Shown here one piece after another: positions 44,486-54,266 of a DNA stretch of 64,000 nucleotides (position 1 is its first letter; the number at the start of each line of letters is the position of its first letter). Source of the DNA: Lolium rigidum. Lineage: Eukaryota; Streptophyta; Magnoliopsida; Poales; Poaceae. The stretch spans positions 100,704,292 to 100,768,291 of the forward strand of contig NC_061510.1 in the NCBI RefSeq assembly GCF_022539505.1. The letters run 5' to 3'. The notes beneath the pieces were generated by a model. It worked only from the letters and a program-made list of their open reading frames with translations. It was not told where the DNA came from and did not search any database. The translations under genes were made by a program, and so were the position numbers.

Positions 44486-44974
44486 ATGTCGCTGATCCGC
44501 CGCAGCAACGTATTCGACCCCTTCTCCCTCGACCTCTTCGACCCCTTCGACGGTTTCCCCTTCGGCTCCGGCAGCAGCAGCGGCGGCGGGGGCAGCCTCT
44601 TCCCTTCATTCCCGCGCACCTCCTCCGAGACCGCGGCCTTCGCCGGCGCGCGCATCGACTGGAAGGAGACGCCCGAGGCGCACGTGTTCAAGGCGGACGT
44701 GCCCGGGCTGAAGAAGGAGGAGGTGAAGGTGGAGGTGGAGGACGGCAACGTGCTGCAGATCAGCGGCGAGCGGAACAAGGAGCAGGAGGAGAAGTCCGAC
44801 ACCTGGCACCGCGTCGAGCGCAGCAGCGGCAAGTTCCTGCGCCGGTTCAGGCTGCCCGAGAACGCCAAGGCGGAGCAGATCAAGGCGTCCATGGAGAACG
44901 GCATGCTCACCGTCACTGTGCCCAAGGAGGAGGCTAAGAAGCCCGAGGTGAAGTCCATCCAGATCTCCGGCTAG
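44486..44974 (+). CDS. Class I cytosolic small heat-shock protein (about 17-18 kDa)
   Basis: The protein has 162 residues from the ATG at 44486; a longer frame to 44465 begins with TTG and is not needed. Small heat-shock proteins are ATP-independent chaperones that form oligomers and hold unfolding proteins in the cytosol. The N-terminus [20 protein letters not shown] is the class I signature. A Gly/Ser linker follows at about 27-38. The alpha-crystallin domain spans about 54-150, with [20 protein letters not shown], then [13 protein letters not shown], then [15 protein letters not shown], and [11 protein letters not shown]. The C-terminal IQI is the I-x-I motif that binds the neighbouring dimer. 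It is intronless, as is usual for class I genes, has a heat-shock element upstream, and shows no defects. The long minus-strand frames across it are shadows. Confidence 0.96.
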   Translation: MSLIRRSNVFDPFSLDLFDPFDGFPFGSGSSSGGGGSLFPSFPRTSSETAAFAGARIDWKETPEAHVFKADVPGLKKEEVKVEVEDGNVLQISGERNKEQEEKSDTWHRVERSSGKFLRRFRLPENAKAEQIKASMENGMLTVTVPKEEAKKPEVKSIQISG

Positions 44975-45433
44975 GCTGCCGGAACATGAGGATCAGTTTG
45001 CTGCTTAGATTCTTTTGATCTGAGCCTGTAATAAGTGTGGATTTGGGTGTTGGCTGTCGAATGTGTTCGAGCCGTTACCTGTTCGCTATGTTCCTCGTAT
45101 GTGTCCCGACTTAGTCATGTAAGGCGAGCATCGAGTCTGAAGTATCTTGTAATCATCTTCTGTGCTGGCTAAGCTTGATCTAACGAGTGAGTCGTCGTTC
45201 TCTTTTATCTTGGAGTTGATTTCCAGTCTCCATTACGCCATTCTGACGCGTTGAAAGCACGGGAACTCTGTTCTAATGGTTCCAGGCAACGTTTAGAACT
45301 CCGCCATCAAATTGCTGGAACAATGCGTGAATCCGTTCTGTGGAATGGAGCTCTTTTACAGTACCCTGCGCTGAATATAGGCCATCCAATTGATAGATTG
45401 AATGGTGTAGATGAAACCGTACTGCCTAAGTTC
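44975..45433. other. 3' flank of the sHSP gene
   Basis: CCTGTAATAAGTGTGG near 45028 may include the poly-A signal. No other gene was seen before the Harbinger element. Confidence 0.5.
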
Positions 45434-45436
45434 TAA

Positions 45437-47422
45437 GAGCATCTCCACTCGTCCCCCGAACAGGCCCTCGTCGAGCGTTTTTTCCATCCGGACGGCGTAA
45501 TTCGGCCCAGTCGCGCCCCCGGTTCCTCGTTTCGTCCGGATTTGGGCCTAAATTCATCCGGCGATCCCACGACATCCCCGGCCTCCCGGGGAGCGCTCGG
45601 GGACTCCGGACGAAACGAAAGCGCGCGAAACGGCGAGGAAACTTCCCGCGCGTCCGGTGGCCCCAACTTGTCGGCGAGAGAAACCGATCGTCGTCCTCAT
45701 CGCATCGTCTTCCGCGCGCCGTAAAGCCTGCCGCCGGTCGCATTCGCCGGCCACGCGGCGAGTTAATATCGTCGTCTTCCGCGCACGCATCGTCTTCCGC
45801 GCGCACTAAAGGCTGCCGCCGGTCGGCTCGCCGCGGACGCGTCGCAATCCACACGGCATTTAATCCCCGCGCCGGCCACGCCTATATACGCCGGTCCGCT
45901 CGCCGCGAGGCGTACCCCGTGCTCCACTCTCCCTCCACTCTCCTCTACTCTCAAGATGGCGTTCTACGACGACGACGGCGCAGCCAACAACGGCTTCCCC
46001 GCCGGTCGCTCCACGCGTGGGAGGGGCACCTCCTCCGCCGGGCGGGGTACCCCCGCCGCCGGACACGAGGCCTCCCGGAGGCGGCCGGCGGCTAGCGTGC
46101 GGCGGCGTTCCAATCCCGCCGCCGCCGCGGGGCCATGCCCTCGACGTCGCCATCGAGGAGGCGAGGATGACGATGACCGACGAGGAGCGCGCCGACCCGC
46201 GCCACCACCCCGAGAACTACACGCGGTGGAACTCCTACTTCCTCCGGCGGTGGGAGCGGAGGCCGGCGGCCTACGACGGCCCGCCGCCTCCGCTGCGCGC
46301 AACAACGCCGCGGGCCGCCGACGGTGGTGGAGCGCGCCGGAAAGGACGTTGGCGAACGTCCTCGTGCACATCGAGGGCGGCAACTTCCCGGTGCTCACGA
46401 TGCCCCCTATCGGCATCGAGGGCATCGGCGAGCCGCCGTCGGGGAAGCGTGCGGCGGCCACGGCGCATGGCCGCCGGCTCGTCGTCTTCGGATCGGCGTC
46501 AAGGTCATCCTTGGCGCCGGTGAAGAGGAGGAGGCGACGTCGCCTTCGACGCCGGTGCGCGTCAAGAAGGAGCCGGCGTCTCCGCCGGCGACCGGAGGGC
46601 GCGACGAGCGGCGCCCTCGTCATCCGAGAACAGCCTTCCGCGCCGCGGGCGGCCGGAAGAAGACGAAGAGAGGCCGCCGCAAGCCGGCTCGCGAGGAGGA
46701 GGCGAAGCGCGCGGAGGACGCCGCGATGGCGGAGGAGATCGCCGGTCGGCGCACGACATGGAGGAGGAGAAGCGCGCGGACGACGCCGCCGTCGGGCCGG
46801 GCCGAGCGCGACTAGGAGCGCGAGGAGGCGGAGCAGCCGGCGGCGGCTGCCGGACCCCGGCCGCCGCACGCCAACTCGCCGCCCGCGCCGCTCCAACCGC
46901 CAACGACGATGTCGCGCGGTACCGCCGTCCTGCGACACCTCCCTCCGGCGTCGCTGTCCCCGTCGTCGACCTCGAGTCCTCCGACGACGACTAGTACAAG
47001 CCATCCCCGGGGTGGGGAGACGCCGGCCGAGGCGGCGGCGACCGGGCCGCGCGGCCGAAGGCCAACGACGACGGCTCCGACGACGACGGCGGCGACTACA
47101 CGGTGTTCTACCGCCATTTCGGCATGTAGAGCGCCGTGTTTTAAAATTAGCGTTTGAATTCCCCTAGCCGAATTCGAAATATAGTCGAGTCGGCCTCTAT
47201 GTATGAACTCCTCCCGTAATGTAATAAATATCATTAAATTTAGTCTATATTCACCCGTTTTTAGCCGTAGTTTGTCAAGTTTCCGTTTTTTAAATTCGCA
47301 TCGTCGACTTCACTCAGGCACGCGGCTGGGAAACTACTACTCCCCACGCCAAATCTTCCTCCAATCCGGACGAAAATTTCGCCGGATTTGGGCGTGGGGA
47401 GCGCCAACGAGTGGGGATGCTC
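45437..47422 (+). mobile_element. Harbinger-type element carrying a non-transposase ORF
   Basis: GAGCATCTCCACTCGT at the left and its reverse complement with one mismatch at the right (47407-47422) are flanked on both sides by TAA (45434-45436 and 47423-47425). The 1986-bp interior has no transposase block. It carries one GC-rich gene-like region on the plus strand (45956-47129). Confidence 0.87.
45956..47129 (+). pseudogene. Basic/proline-rich protein of unknown function inside the Harbinger element
   Basis: The ATG at 45956 follows a TATATACGCCGG stretch (near 45892) that may be a TATA region. The first frame starts MAFYDDDGAANNGFPAGRST and shifts near 46100. The second contains EEARMTMTDEERADP and YTRWNSYFLRRWERR, the most distinctive part. 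Later pieces are in other frames, and the end GGDYTVFYRHFGM precedes a TAG at 47127-47129. I recall similar proteins in multicopy grass repeats, but no function or domain is known to me. At least three frame changes mean this copy is broken. A 403-residue frame through it and a 346-residue frame on the other strand are compositional artefacts. Confidence 0.5.
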
Positions 47423-47425
47423 TAA

Positions 47426-47962
47426 CGCCCAACTCACGAGCAGTATAGAGGTATCCTGCGTCTCTGGAGCCAGCGGTATATGTTGATGAGGGCATTTTAG
47501 GAAGATCCATATTTGTAGAAAGCCAGAATCCATCTCCTACCCACGACCCCCGTTCGTCTAGCTTTCCCGTCCAAAAAATCCCCTTTTCCGGCCGCCACGG
47601 ACCTGCACCTCCGTAGCCCCTCCTCTCTCTCCGGCTTGAGCAGCGGCGCTGACGTGAACCACCCTTCCGAGCCAGAGTCCGGCCGCCGCCAACACGGACC
47701 CCCGTATCCCCGCCTCCTCGGTCGATTTGAATGGCCCCTACGAACTAGGGTTCCGGCCGTCGCCGACACGGACCACCGTGGCGCAGCTGGTCGATCTTCG
47801 GCCAGGAGCCATCCGCGGCCATGAAGGTTTAGGAGGGCCGCGCGGCCCAGCCGGTCAAGTACAGGGCCGAGGCAGAGGCGGTGGCGCCGGTGGTTGCCGC
47901 CGAGCGCGGCGACGAAGCTGCAGGTGGCCGAGGCAGAGGCGGTGAGCATCAACCGATTGCCT
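47426..47962. other. GC-rich sequence before the captured TIR-domain fragment
   Basis: A block at 47864-47945 (GGCAGAGGCGGTGGCGCCGG and following) recurs at 48567-48640 beyond the captured fragment. Frames here are short and unassigned. Confidence 0.4.
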
Positions 47963-48775
47963 TCATTCATTCTCAATACCACCATATAACATCCACAGCT
48001 GACCAGCATGTTTCTCCCACAGTTCTCCCCTCTTCTCGATGATATCTTTGGCAAGGCAATCAGCAGCACCCAAGTCAAAGAATATAGGGATCAGATTTTT
48101 CTTTCCAAAGAAGTTCGTGAGCTCCTCAATGGTATAAGGATTCCCAAATGACTTCTTTGTATGGATCACGACTCCATAGGTGGAAGCATTCATTATCCTC
48201 TCGACAGCATCATGGCTGTGTGAGTTTCGACACCTAGACCTGTCAGAAGCAAAGCAGCTGATTCCAATTTCAAGCTCTGCACGAAGCCAATTTGTGAACC
48301 TGAGCAGTGAAGCCTTGCGCCCATGAAATCCAATGTACACATCATAGATCCGAAGCCTACTGACAGAAGCCGCTGATGTTGTAGGTTGAGGGGACGAAGA
48401 TTTCCGATACACTTGCCTCTTCTGCTTTTCATTTCGAGTTGAACGATCGCAAGTGCTGGTTGCTGACGAACTACCTTGGTATGGGCCATTGAAAGTGGAA
48501 ATGAAGCTGGGATTGTTATAGACAAGTGCAGGAGTCCCAAAATTACTTGAAGTGCGAAGGCTGGGAGGCAGAGGCGGTGTCGCCGGCGGCAACCGCCGAG
48601 CGCGGGAACGAAGCTGCAGGTGGCCGAGCCCACCGGCACAGCTCTTCTCAGACGGCGTCCTGGGCCAACAGGGCTGACCATGGTTTGCGGCGGAGTTAGA
48701 GCGGCGGAAGTTGCGGAATGCGCCGTCGCCCAGCAACTGCACGCCCAGCTGCAGCGCCGCCTCCTCCTGCCGCAA
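47963..48775 (-). pseudogene. Captured TIR-domain gene fragment, probably from an XTNX-type (TIR-NB-TPR) gene
   Basis: This minus-strand frame of 270 residues has no internal stop. Its first 85 residues look like unrelated GC-rich sequence. From about 87 it reads NFGTPALVYNNPSFIS and a Ser/Thr-rich linker. From about 145 follows a Toll/interleukin-1-receptor-like domain: YDVYIGFHGRKASLLRFTNW, then ISCFASDRSRC, NASTYGVVIHTKKSFGNPYT, and NLIPIFFDLGAADC. Typical TIR-NBS-LRR genes are missing from grasses, but a small conserved class with TIR, NB-ARC and TPR parts (called XTNX or TNP) is retained, and this fits it best. The frame ends right after GGIENE with no NB-ARC, so it is an exon-level fragment. 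Its use as a gene is doubtful. Confidence 0.65.
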
Positions 48776-49112
48776 ATTGGGTTGAGTCGCCTTACGTCCA
48801 TGGTCACCATTGAACCTCCATGGTCATCAGTCTTGTCACGGCGTCGAGGTCTGGTGGATGACGGCTGTTGCCCTGCAGAGTTTCCAACGCCAGTAGTGAT
48901 GCAGCGTGCAACATGCAGCATATAGCGATGAGGTCGTGCCGCTATAATCCGAGCATATGACTTAGGTAAAATTATACCATAGCTCTGTGCAGATGAATTG
49001 ATACCATCATAAACTGTATTTCAGTTTGTGGATTGAAATTTTCAGTCACTTGCGAGTGCTACATAGCCTAGTATGTTAGCTGGTTGATTTGGTTCATGTT
49101 ATGTGTGCTTAG

Positions 49113-49673
49113 TGTCGTAGCCTAATCGACGGTACCTCGGAGGAGGAATCCTCACGAGGGGGAGAAGAAGTAGGGGCCATAGGGCGGAGTGCTCTCGGGA
49201 CGGTGGTACGCGATTTACCCAGCTTCGGAACATCTGCACGAAGACATGGCCTACTGTTGTTTGTCTGGAATTATTTGGGCGCTTTCGCGTTGTTACAATG
49301 AGTTGTGGTTGTGCCTCTAGGGCTCCCAGGATCCGGCTTATAAAGGCGCACGGATCTAGGGTTTACATGGAGAGTCCTAGCCGGATTACATGTTTGCCTA
49401 ACTACGATACTATGTCTTGCCGTGCACGTCAAGGATCCGCCTTCCTCTATACGTCATACCGGATCCGGGTTCCTACTGGGCCTGCATGGATCCGGGTTCC
49501 TTCTAAGGTCGGTCGGATCCGGCTCCCCTGTTCCTGGGCCGGACATCTTCCGTTAGGATCAACAGCAACTGGGCCGCCCGATAGGCCACATGCCTCATCA
49601 CCATCTGTGGGCCACCCGGGCTTGCCGGATCTAGGCACTGTCGATGGTACACCCATGAAGTATACCCACAACA
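49113..49673 (+). mobile_element. Solo LTR with perfect CTTAG target duplication
   Basis: The 561-bp unit begins TGTCGTAGCCTAATCGACGG and ends TATACCCACAACA. CTTAG lies directly outside both ends (49108-49112 and 49674-49678). No internal domain is present, so it is the product of LTR-LTR recombination. A truncated relative lies at 1566-1815. TTATAAAGGCGC at about 49340 may be its TATA region. Confidence 0.88.
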
Positions 49674-49678
49674 CTTAG

Positions 49679-50476
49679 AAAGAACTAGCACAAGTGAAAA
49701 TCCTTGTATTTGATTCTAATATTGTTTTTACACGCTGACAGTGTTGACAAAGGGATTCTTGATGGTGTTCCTGTATTGGAAATCTGATTTTACAAGTAAA
49801 GCTCAAGAGTGGGTTTTAGGTTTCTGTGGAGATATTGGAGCATATCATTACACAATGTTGTGTGACCTGACCTTTCTGATATGTACATCCACAATCTACC
49901 ACAGGAGAATGTCTACAATCGGTTCTCTCTAATAACATTTGTTACACAAGAGAACCTGTATCATTTTGCTCTAGTTTAAGTTAATCATTTGTATGAAATT
50001 CTTATTGCAAAGCAACACCTCACGTCACAGTGAAACTGAAAATAGAAATCCTCAGTTCAATTTATAGTACAGTAGCTACAGAGGAACACATCCATGTTAA
50101 TTTCTTCTATATATGGTTTGCTCCAAGTCTGACCTGAATTCATATCACAACCAAGTTTTGCATGACACAGTAATAATGGAAATGCTTTACAGCATAGAAG
50201 AAGTGCTTTCATTGAGTTGATGATGACGAATGCATAGTAAAATGCTTGATTGTTGAACTGAGTGAGAGATAATCATTTTCTTCAATTGATACTTATAAAC
50301 TAAACAAACACCGCATGTTTCCTGAGGACGCACCATAGACCGGTTGAATTCAGATAACAATTGCACACAGTTTAACAAGTTGGAGACCTATATTTGCAGT
50401 GTCAAATTTGAAATTGTTGAATATGGATTTAGTTACGGATAACTAATCTGATTTCATAATATTTTATTGTTAATAA
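49679..50476. other. Anonymous AT-rich sequence
   Basis: No gene or structured repeat was seen. Confidence 0.5.
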
Positions 50477-50480
50477 TTAG

Positions 50481-50700
50481 AGCATATCCAACAGGCGCTA
50501 TCCTGCGCACGCGCTATAAAACCGCCGGCATGCAGCGCGCGGAAACGAATTTGTTCCGCTAGCAGGCGCTATCCGCGACGGCCCTGCAAATTTTTTGATG
50601 TGCGCTACGTTTTGCGCTATCCGGGACACCATATGTGACGTGTCGGCTGCAGCGCGCGGCATCTTTTCGCACGCGCGCGAAGCTACAATGGCTATTCGGT
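50481..50700. mobile_element. Harbinger-like left end without a matching right end
   Basis: GAGCATATCCAACAGGCGCT resembles the GAGCATCTCCAAC ends of the Harbinger elements at 11078 and 54267. It is followed by the GC-rich GCAGCGCGCGG text common in such elements. No inverted partner was found, so it is a truncated copy. Confidence 0.4.
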
Positions 50701-50701
50701 T

Positions 50702-51030
50702 CCACGTACACCTCTCTCGGTCATTCGGTCCCACGTACACCTCTCTCGAACATCCGGTCCCACGTACACATCTGCTTTGGCGTACACCTCTCTCGGTCAT
50801 CCGGTCCCACGTGGTCATCCGGTCCCACGTACACATCTGCTTTGGCGTACACCTCTCTCGGTCATCCGGTCCCACGTACACATCTGCTTTGGCGTACACC
50901 TCTCTCGGTCATCAGGTCCCACGTACACCTCTCTTGGTCATCCGGTCCCACGTACACCTCTATCGGTCATCCGGTCCCACGTACACATCTGCTTTGGCAT
51001 ACACCTCTCTCGGCCATCCAGTCCCATGTA
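50702..51030. repeat. Compound minisatellite of 30-bp and 18-bp modules
   Basis: Module A (GTACACCTCTCTCGGTCATC followed by CGGTCCCAC) and module B (GTACACATCTGCTTTGGC) alternate irregularly in about ten A and four B copies. The open frames through it (50595-51149 and two others) are translations of the repeat. Confidence 0.88.
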
Positions 51031-51455
51031 CAGGATGTGTTTTGTTGAGGGCACCATTTTGTTTGTTGAGGATGTTACAAATTGTTCTTAATCTCTTGAT
51101 ACTTTTTTTGTCAACGCATGTTTGCAAGCTCAATGGAAATCTGTTATAGTGATCCCTGTTACTTTTGCCACACCCAAACACGTTTTTATAGATGATAGGA
51201 GGCTTGCTTATAACTAGTAAACAACATCACGCATGCCACAATATATTCATTGGAATAGCATGAAGTTCAAAAAAACATAGGCTAATTCATGAAAACCTGG
51301 ACACTTGTTGAAACTCAAAAAAGACTTAAGCTGGCTCATGCTGTTGCAACCTGCACAATCTGAAATACAGTTTGAACCATGTCTTGTCGAAATAGCTAGG
51401 CATTTTAATCAAAGAGGAAAATTTGTTCAAACGTAATATTAAAAATAAGTCTGAA

Positions 51456-51903
51456 CTATATCACCAAATCCAGCGAAATATGACAAATATGATAGCAATA
51501 CTCGTGTCTTGTCAAAGTAGGATCATTTATTTGGTTCCCACGTCTCATGCATCGGCTTCCACCTCTTATTGTTCTTCGATGGACCTCCTTTAGGAATAAT
51601 TTTTTTTGGATCCAACACTTTTCCCGTAAAGGTTTGGTCTGCCCCTGAAAAGTACGCAGGCAAAGGACCAAATGATGCCGCCTCATTTTCGTTGTTGTCC
51701 TCGCCAACATCTGGCGCAAGACTCTCGAGAAAATCAAGAACCTTCTGTGATTTGTCCGGGCTGCTTGCAGCATTCAATAGAAAAAGATTAGACTTATTGT
51801 GGAGGTTGTGGTAACGATCCATCCCCTCAGACCAATCATGCATATTAGCTTTCCTCTCTGACTCAAATGCTGGCTTGGCTAGCATTGTCCATCTTCTCTT
51901 CAT
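51456..51903 (-). pseudogene. Possible FAR1/FRS-like C-terminal fragment
   Basis: A 126-residue minus-strand frame (51903-51523) contains DRYHNLHNKSNLFLLNAASS, then a helical VLDFLESLAPDV, and near the end DPKKIIPKGGPSKNNKRWKP. The layout of a short helical region followed by a D-P-x-x-V/I-x-x-KG-x-P-x-x-x-KR tail is like the end of FAR1-related proteins, which derive from Mutator transposases. No zinc finger or transposase core is present, and the assignment is weak. Confidence 0.35.
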
Positions 51904-51925
51904 TGTCCTCCATGCCCTCCATGAC

Positions 51926-52124
51926 GTAAACTGCAGTTATGAATCAACGCCATATTATTACAAGTCTGATAGTAAAACTAACACATGTTTCAGTATCAGT
52001 ACCATTCAGTGCTTGAATAATTTACACATGTAAACTGCAGTTATGAATCAAAGTGCATATTATTACAAGTCTGATAGTAAAACTAATGTAATATCAGTAG
52101 CATTCAGTGCTTGAATAATTTGCT
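51926..52124. repeat. About 100-bp direct tandem duplication
   Basis: GTAAACTGCAGTTATGAATC, TATTATTACAAGTCTGATAG and CATTCAGTGCTTGAATAATT occur twice in the same order, first from 51926 and again from 52028. Confidence 0.88.
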
Positions 52125-52295
52125 TCAGGATTATCCTTCTAAACTGAACAACCTAGCCCATACTCAATTTAACAATGATTCTGACTTGACAGAAAGTATA
52201 TGCAACACATTACAAATCACCATATACATTCAGTTTCAAGTGCTTTTATGGGCAAAAAGTAAAGAAGAAAACTATTCACATGGTTTGCAACATTA

Positions 52296-52535
52296 CGAAT
52301 TCTTGATGAAATAGACTTCGAATTTTCTAATCTTAACTACAAAGCTTGTTCATCTAGTCTAACTTCATCTCTAAGTTTGTATTTACTTACCTGTACATTC
52401 AGTTTATATAGCAATTGAATCTATTTGGGATTGGTGCGAGTCGAATTCTTGATGAAATAGACATCGAATTTTCTAATCTTAACTACAAAGCTTGCTGATA
52501 TAGTCTAACTTCATCTCTAAGTTTGTATTTACTTA
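52296..52535. repeat. About 94-bp direct repeat pair, 146 bp apart
   Basis: CGAATTCTTGATGAAATAGA to TTGTATTTACTTAC occurs at about 52296-52390 and about 52442-52535, differing at a handful of sites. Confidence 0.88.
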
Positions 52536-52539
52536 CGCT

Positions 52540-52925
52540 GAGGTTTCCTGGATCAGGACGCCGAGAGGCTGCGGCGTGGTCGATGAGCGGGAGCACGCCT
52601 GCGGCGATGCTGCGGCAGGCTCGACCACCGGGCGACCTGGCGTGGGTTGAACACGGCGGAGACGCTGCAGGCAAGGTCGACAAGCGGGAAACCTGGCTGG
52701 CTGGCGGCAGCCTGGGTTGAACACGGCGGCTGCGGCCTGGGTTGAACACGACGGCGACTCTGCAGCAAGTTCGACGAGTGGCGGCGGCGGCGGCGTGAGG
52801 AGAGACAGGAGACGAGCGGCGATGGCGACGCTGTGGCAAGTTCGACAAGCGGCGGCGTGAGGAGAGACGGGAGGCGAGCGGCGGCGGCGCCGTGAGGACA
52901 GACGGGATAGGGAGATGTACGACCT
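52540..52925. repeat. GC-rich region of imperfect short repeats
   Basis: GGGTTGAACACGGCGG-type text appears three times, and GGCGTGAGGAGAGACGGGAG-type text twice. The long minus-strand frame (52968-52483) follows these repeats and has no recognisable domain. Confidence 0.5.
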
Positions 52926-52989
52926 GGGAACTTATCCAGAGACTCGGTTTAAGTTTGTGTGCGTTCAATTTTTTTTTTGTCCATCATAC

Positions 52990-53718
52990 CCTTATCAAAT
53001 CAACGGTGAGATAGGTGCAGTACAGGGTACCGTAAAAACGCTCGTGGAATGAGCTATATGGCAGCGAGTTCAGAGACTCTTCGGGCTATCGAAATGTGTA
53101 CTGAAATCTGGCCAGATGTTTATACTACTGAATTTACACCGAGTTCTTATTTCTGAACCAAAGTTCCAATTTCAGAACTGATGAAATTCTTAACATGCTA
53201 AAACGATTGCACTTTGTGGTCAGAATATTGTGATGATCAGTATAAGAGCCAAAATAAAACAAAATCGAAATACTTGTGTCACACATGTACACTATCGTTT
53301 CGCTACGAGATGCTCGAACCCTGCTGCGCACTATCCGTCCCACCGCCCTCCCTGCCGCGCTACGGTGCCCGCGGCTAGCTCCTCAAGACGAGCGCCGAGT
53401 CCAAAGCAAGCCGCTCGGTGGGTAGCAAGAAGCGGGCGTTGGTGAGTTACTCCGCCTCCCTCCCTCACGCCGTACGCCTACGGCGGCGCCGCCTCCTCGA
53501 ATGCGGGGAGCAGCAGCAGCCGTAGTCAATTCGTCGGCGCTTGGCAAGAAGCATACACTGGACCTGAATGAATGAAAAGAAACTGTAGATTAGTCCTTTT
53601 GTCATAATATTGACCAGCTGCTGAGTGCCGAGTCCCGTAATTCGCCGAGAACCACTCTGACGCACAAAGTGGATGTCCACCTCTATATTGCGTAATTCTC
53701 TCAGCAGTTTGTCACAAT
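52990..53718. other. Anonymous sequence
   Basis: Nothing supportable. Short frames at 53230-53680 show no motif. Confidence 0.5.
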
Positions 53719-53723
53719 TTTAG

Positions 53724-54026
53724 ACTAGTCACAATGTATAGTATCATATAGAAGTATCATGCGTATGATATTATTATATGTTACTATCTCCACAATGCAT
53801 GGTATCATATACTACTATCATAATCTCTATATATTAATTGTTTTGTAGAATCTCAATGCATATGTACAAGATTTACTTGACATTAATTTTTCTACTACTA
53901 TATGCTATGATACGGTATCTACCTATAATACTAGTATTCTCTCTCATGCTTAATTGCACTACCACATCAGCATTTTGCATGCATGGAATGCATGATACTA
54001 CCTATGATACTTTCATTGTGGGTAGT
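53724..54026. mobile_element. 303-bp MITE with TTTAG flanks
   Basis: The left end ACTAGTCACAATG and right end, reverse-complemented ACTACCCACAATG, form an imperfect inverted repeat. TTTAG lies on both sides (53719-53723 and 54027-54031). The interior is rich in ATGATA/TATCAT motifs and has no gene. The duplication length leaves the superfamily open. Confidence 0.7.
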
Positions 54027-54266
54027 TTTAGGAAGCAAGGTGATAACTTCATAATTCAATATCTTCACATCAAGCTTTCCCAAATAAAAACAGTGAAACA
54101 TGTACATGATCTCAGGTTTTACAAAATGCCAAAAATGCTGGAAAAATTCTATAGGGATATTTTCTAAATCTCTTTAATTTGATATTTAAAATATCAATAG
54201 AATCCCCAGGAGAGATCAAATCCGAACTCTCTATTTTTAGGGGGACGATTACACGAGACATGAGAG

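Noticed and set aside
45964..47004. A 346-residue minus-strand frame and a 403-residue plus-strand frame
   Set aside because: Very GC-rich sequence gives long chance frames. Conserved text (TRWNSYFLRRWERR, FYRHFGM) lies in other plus-strand frames.
50595..51149. A 184-residue frame with regular GPTYTS repeats
   Set aside because: It follows the minisatellite period and has no conserved domain or promoter.
52483..52968. A 161-residue minus-strand frame
   Set aside because: It is Arg/Ser/Pro-rich and tracks imperfect GC-rich repeats. No domain or homologue is recognisable.
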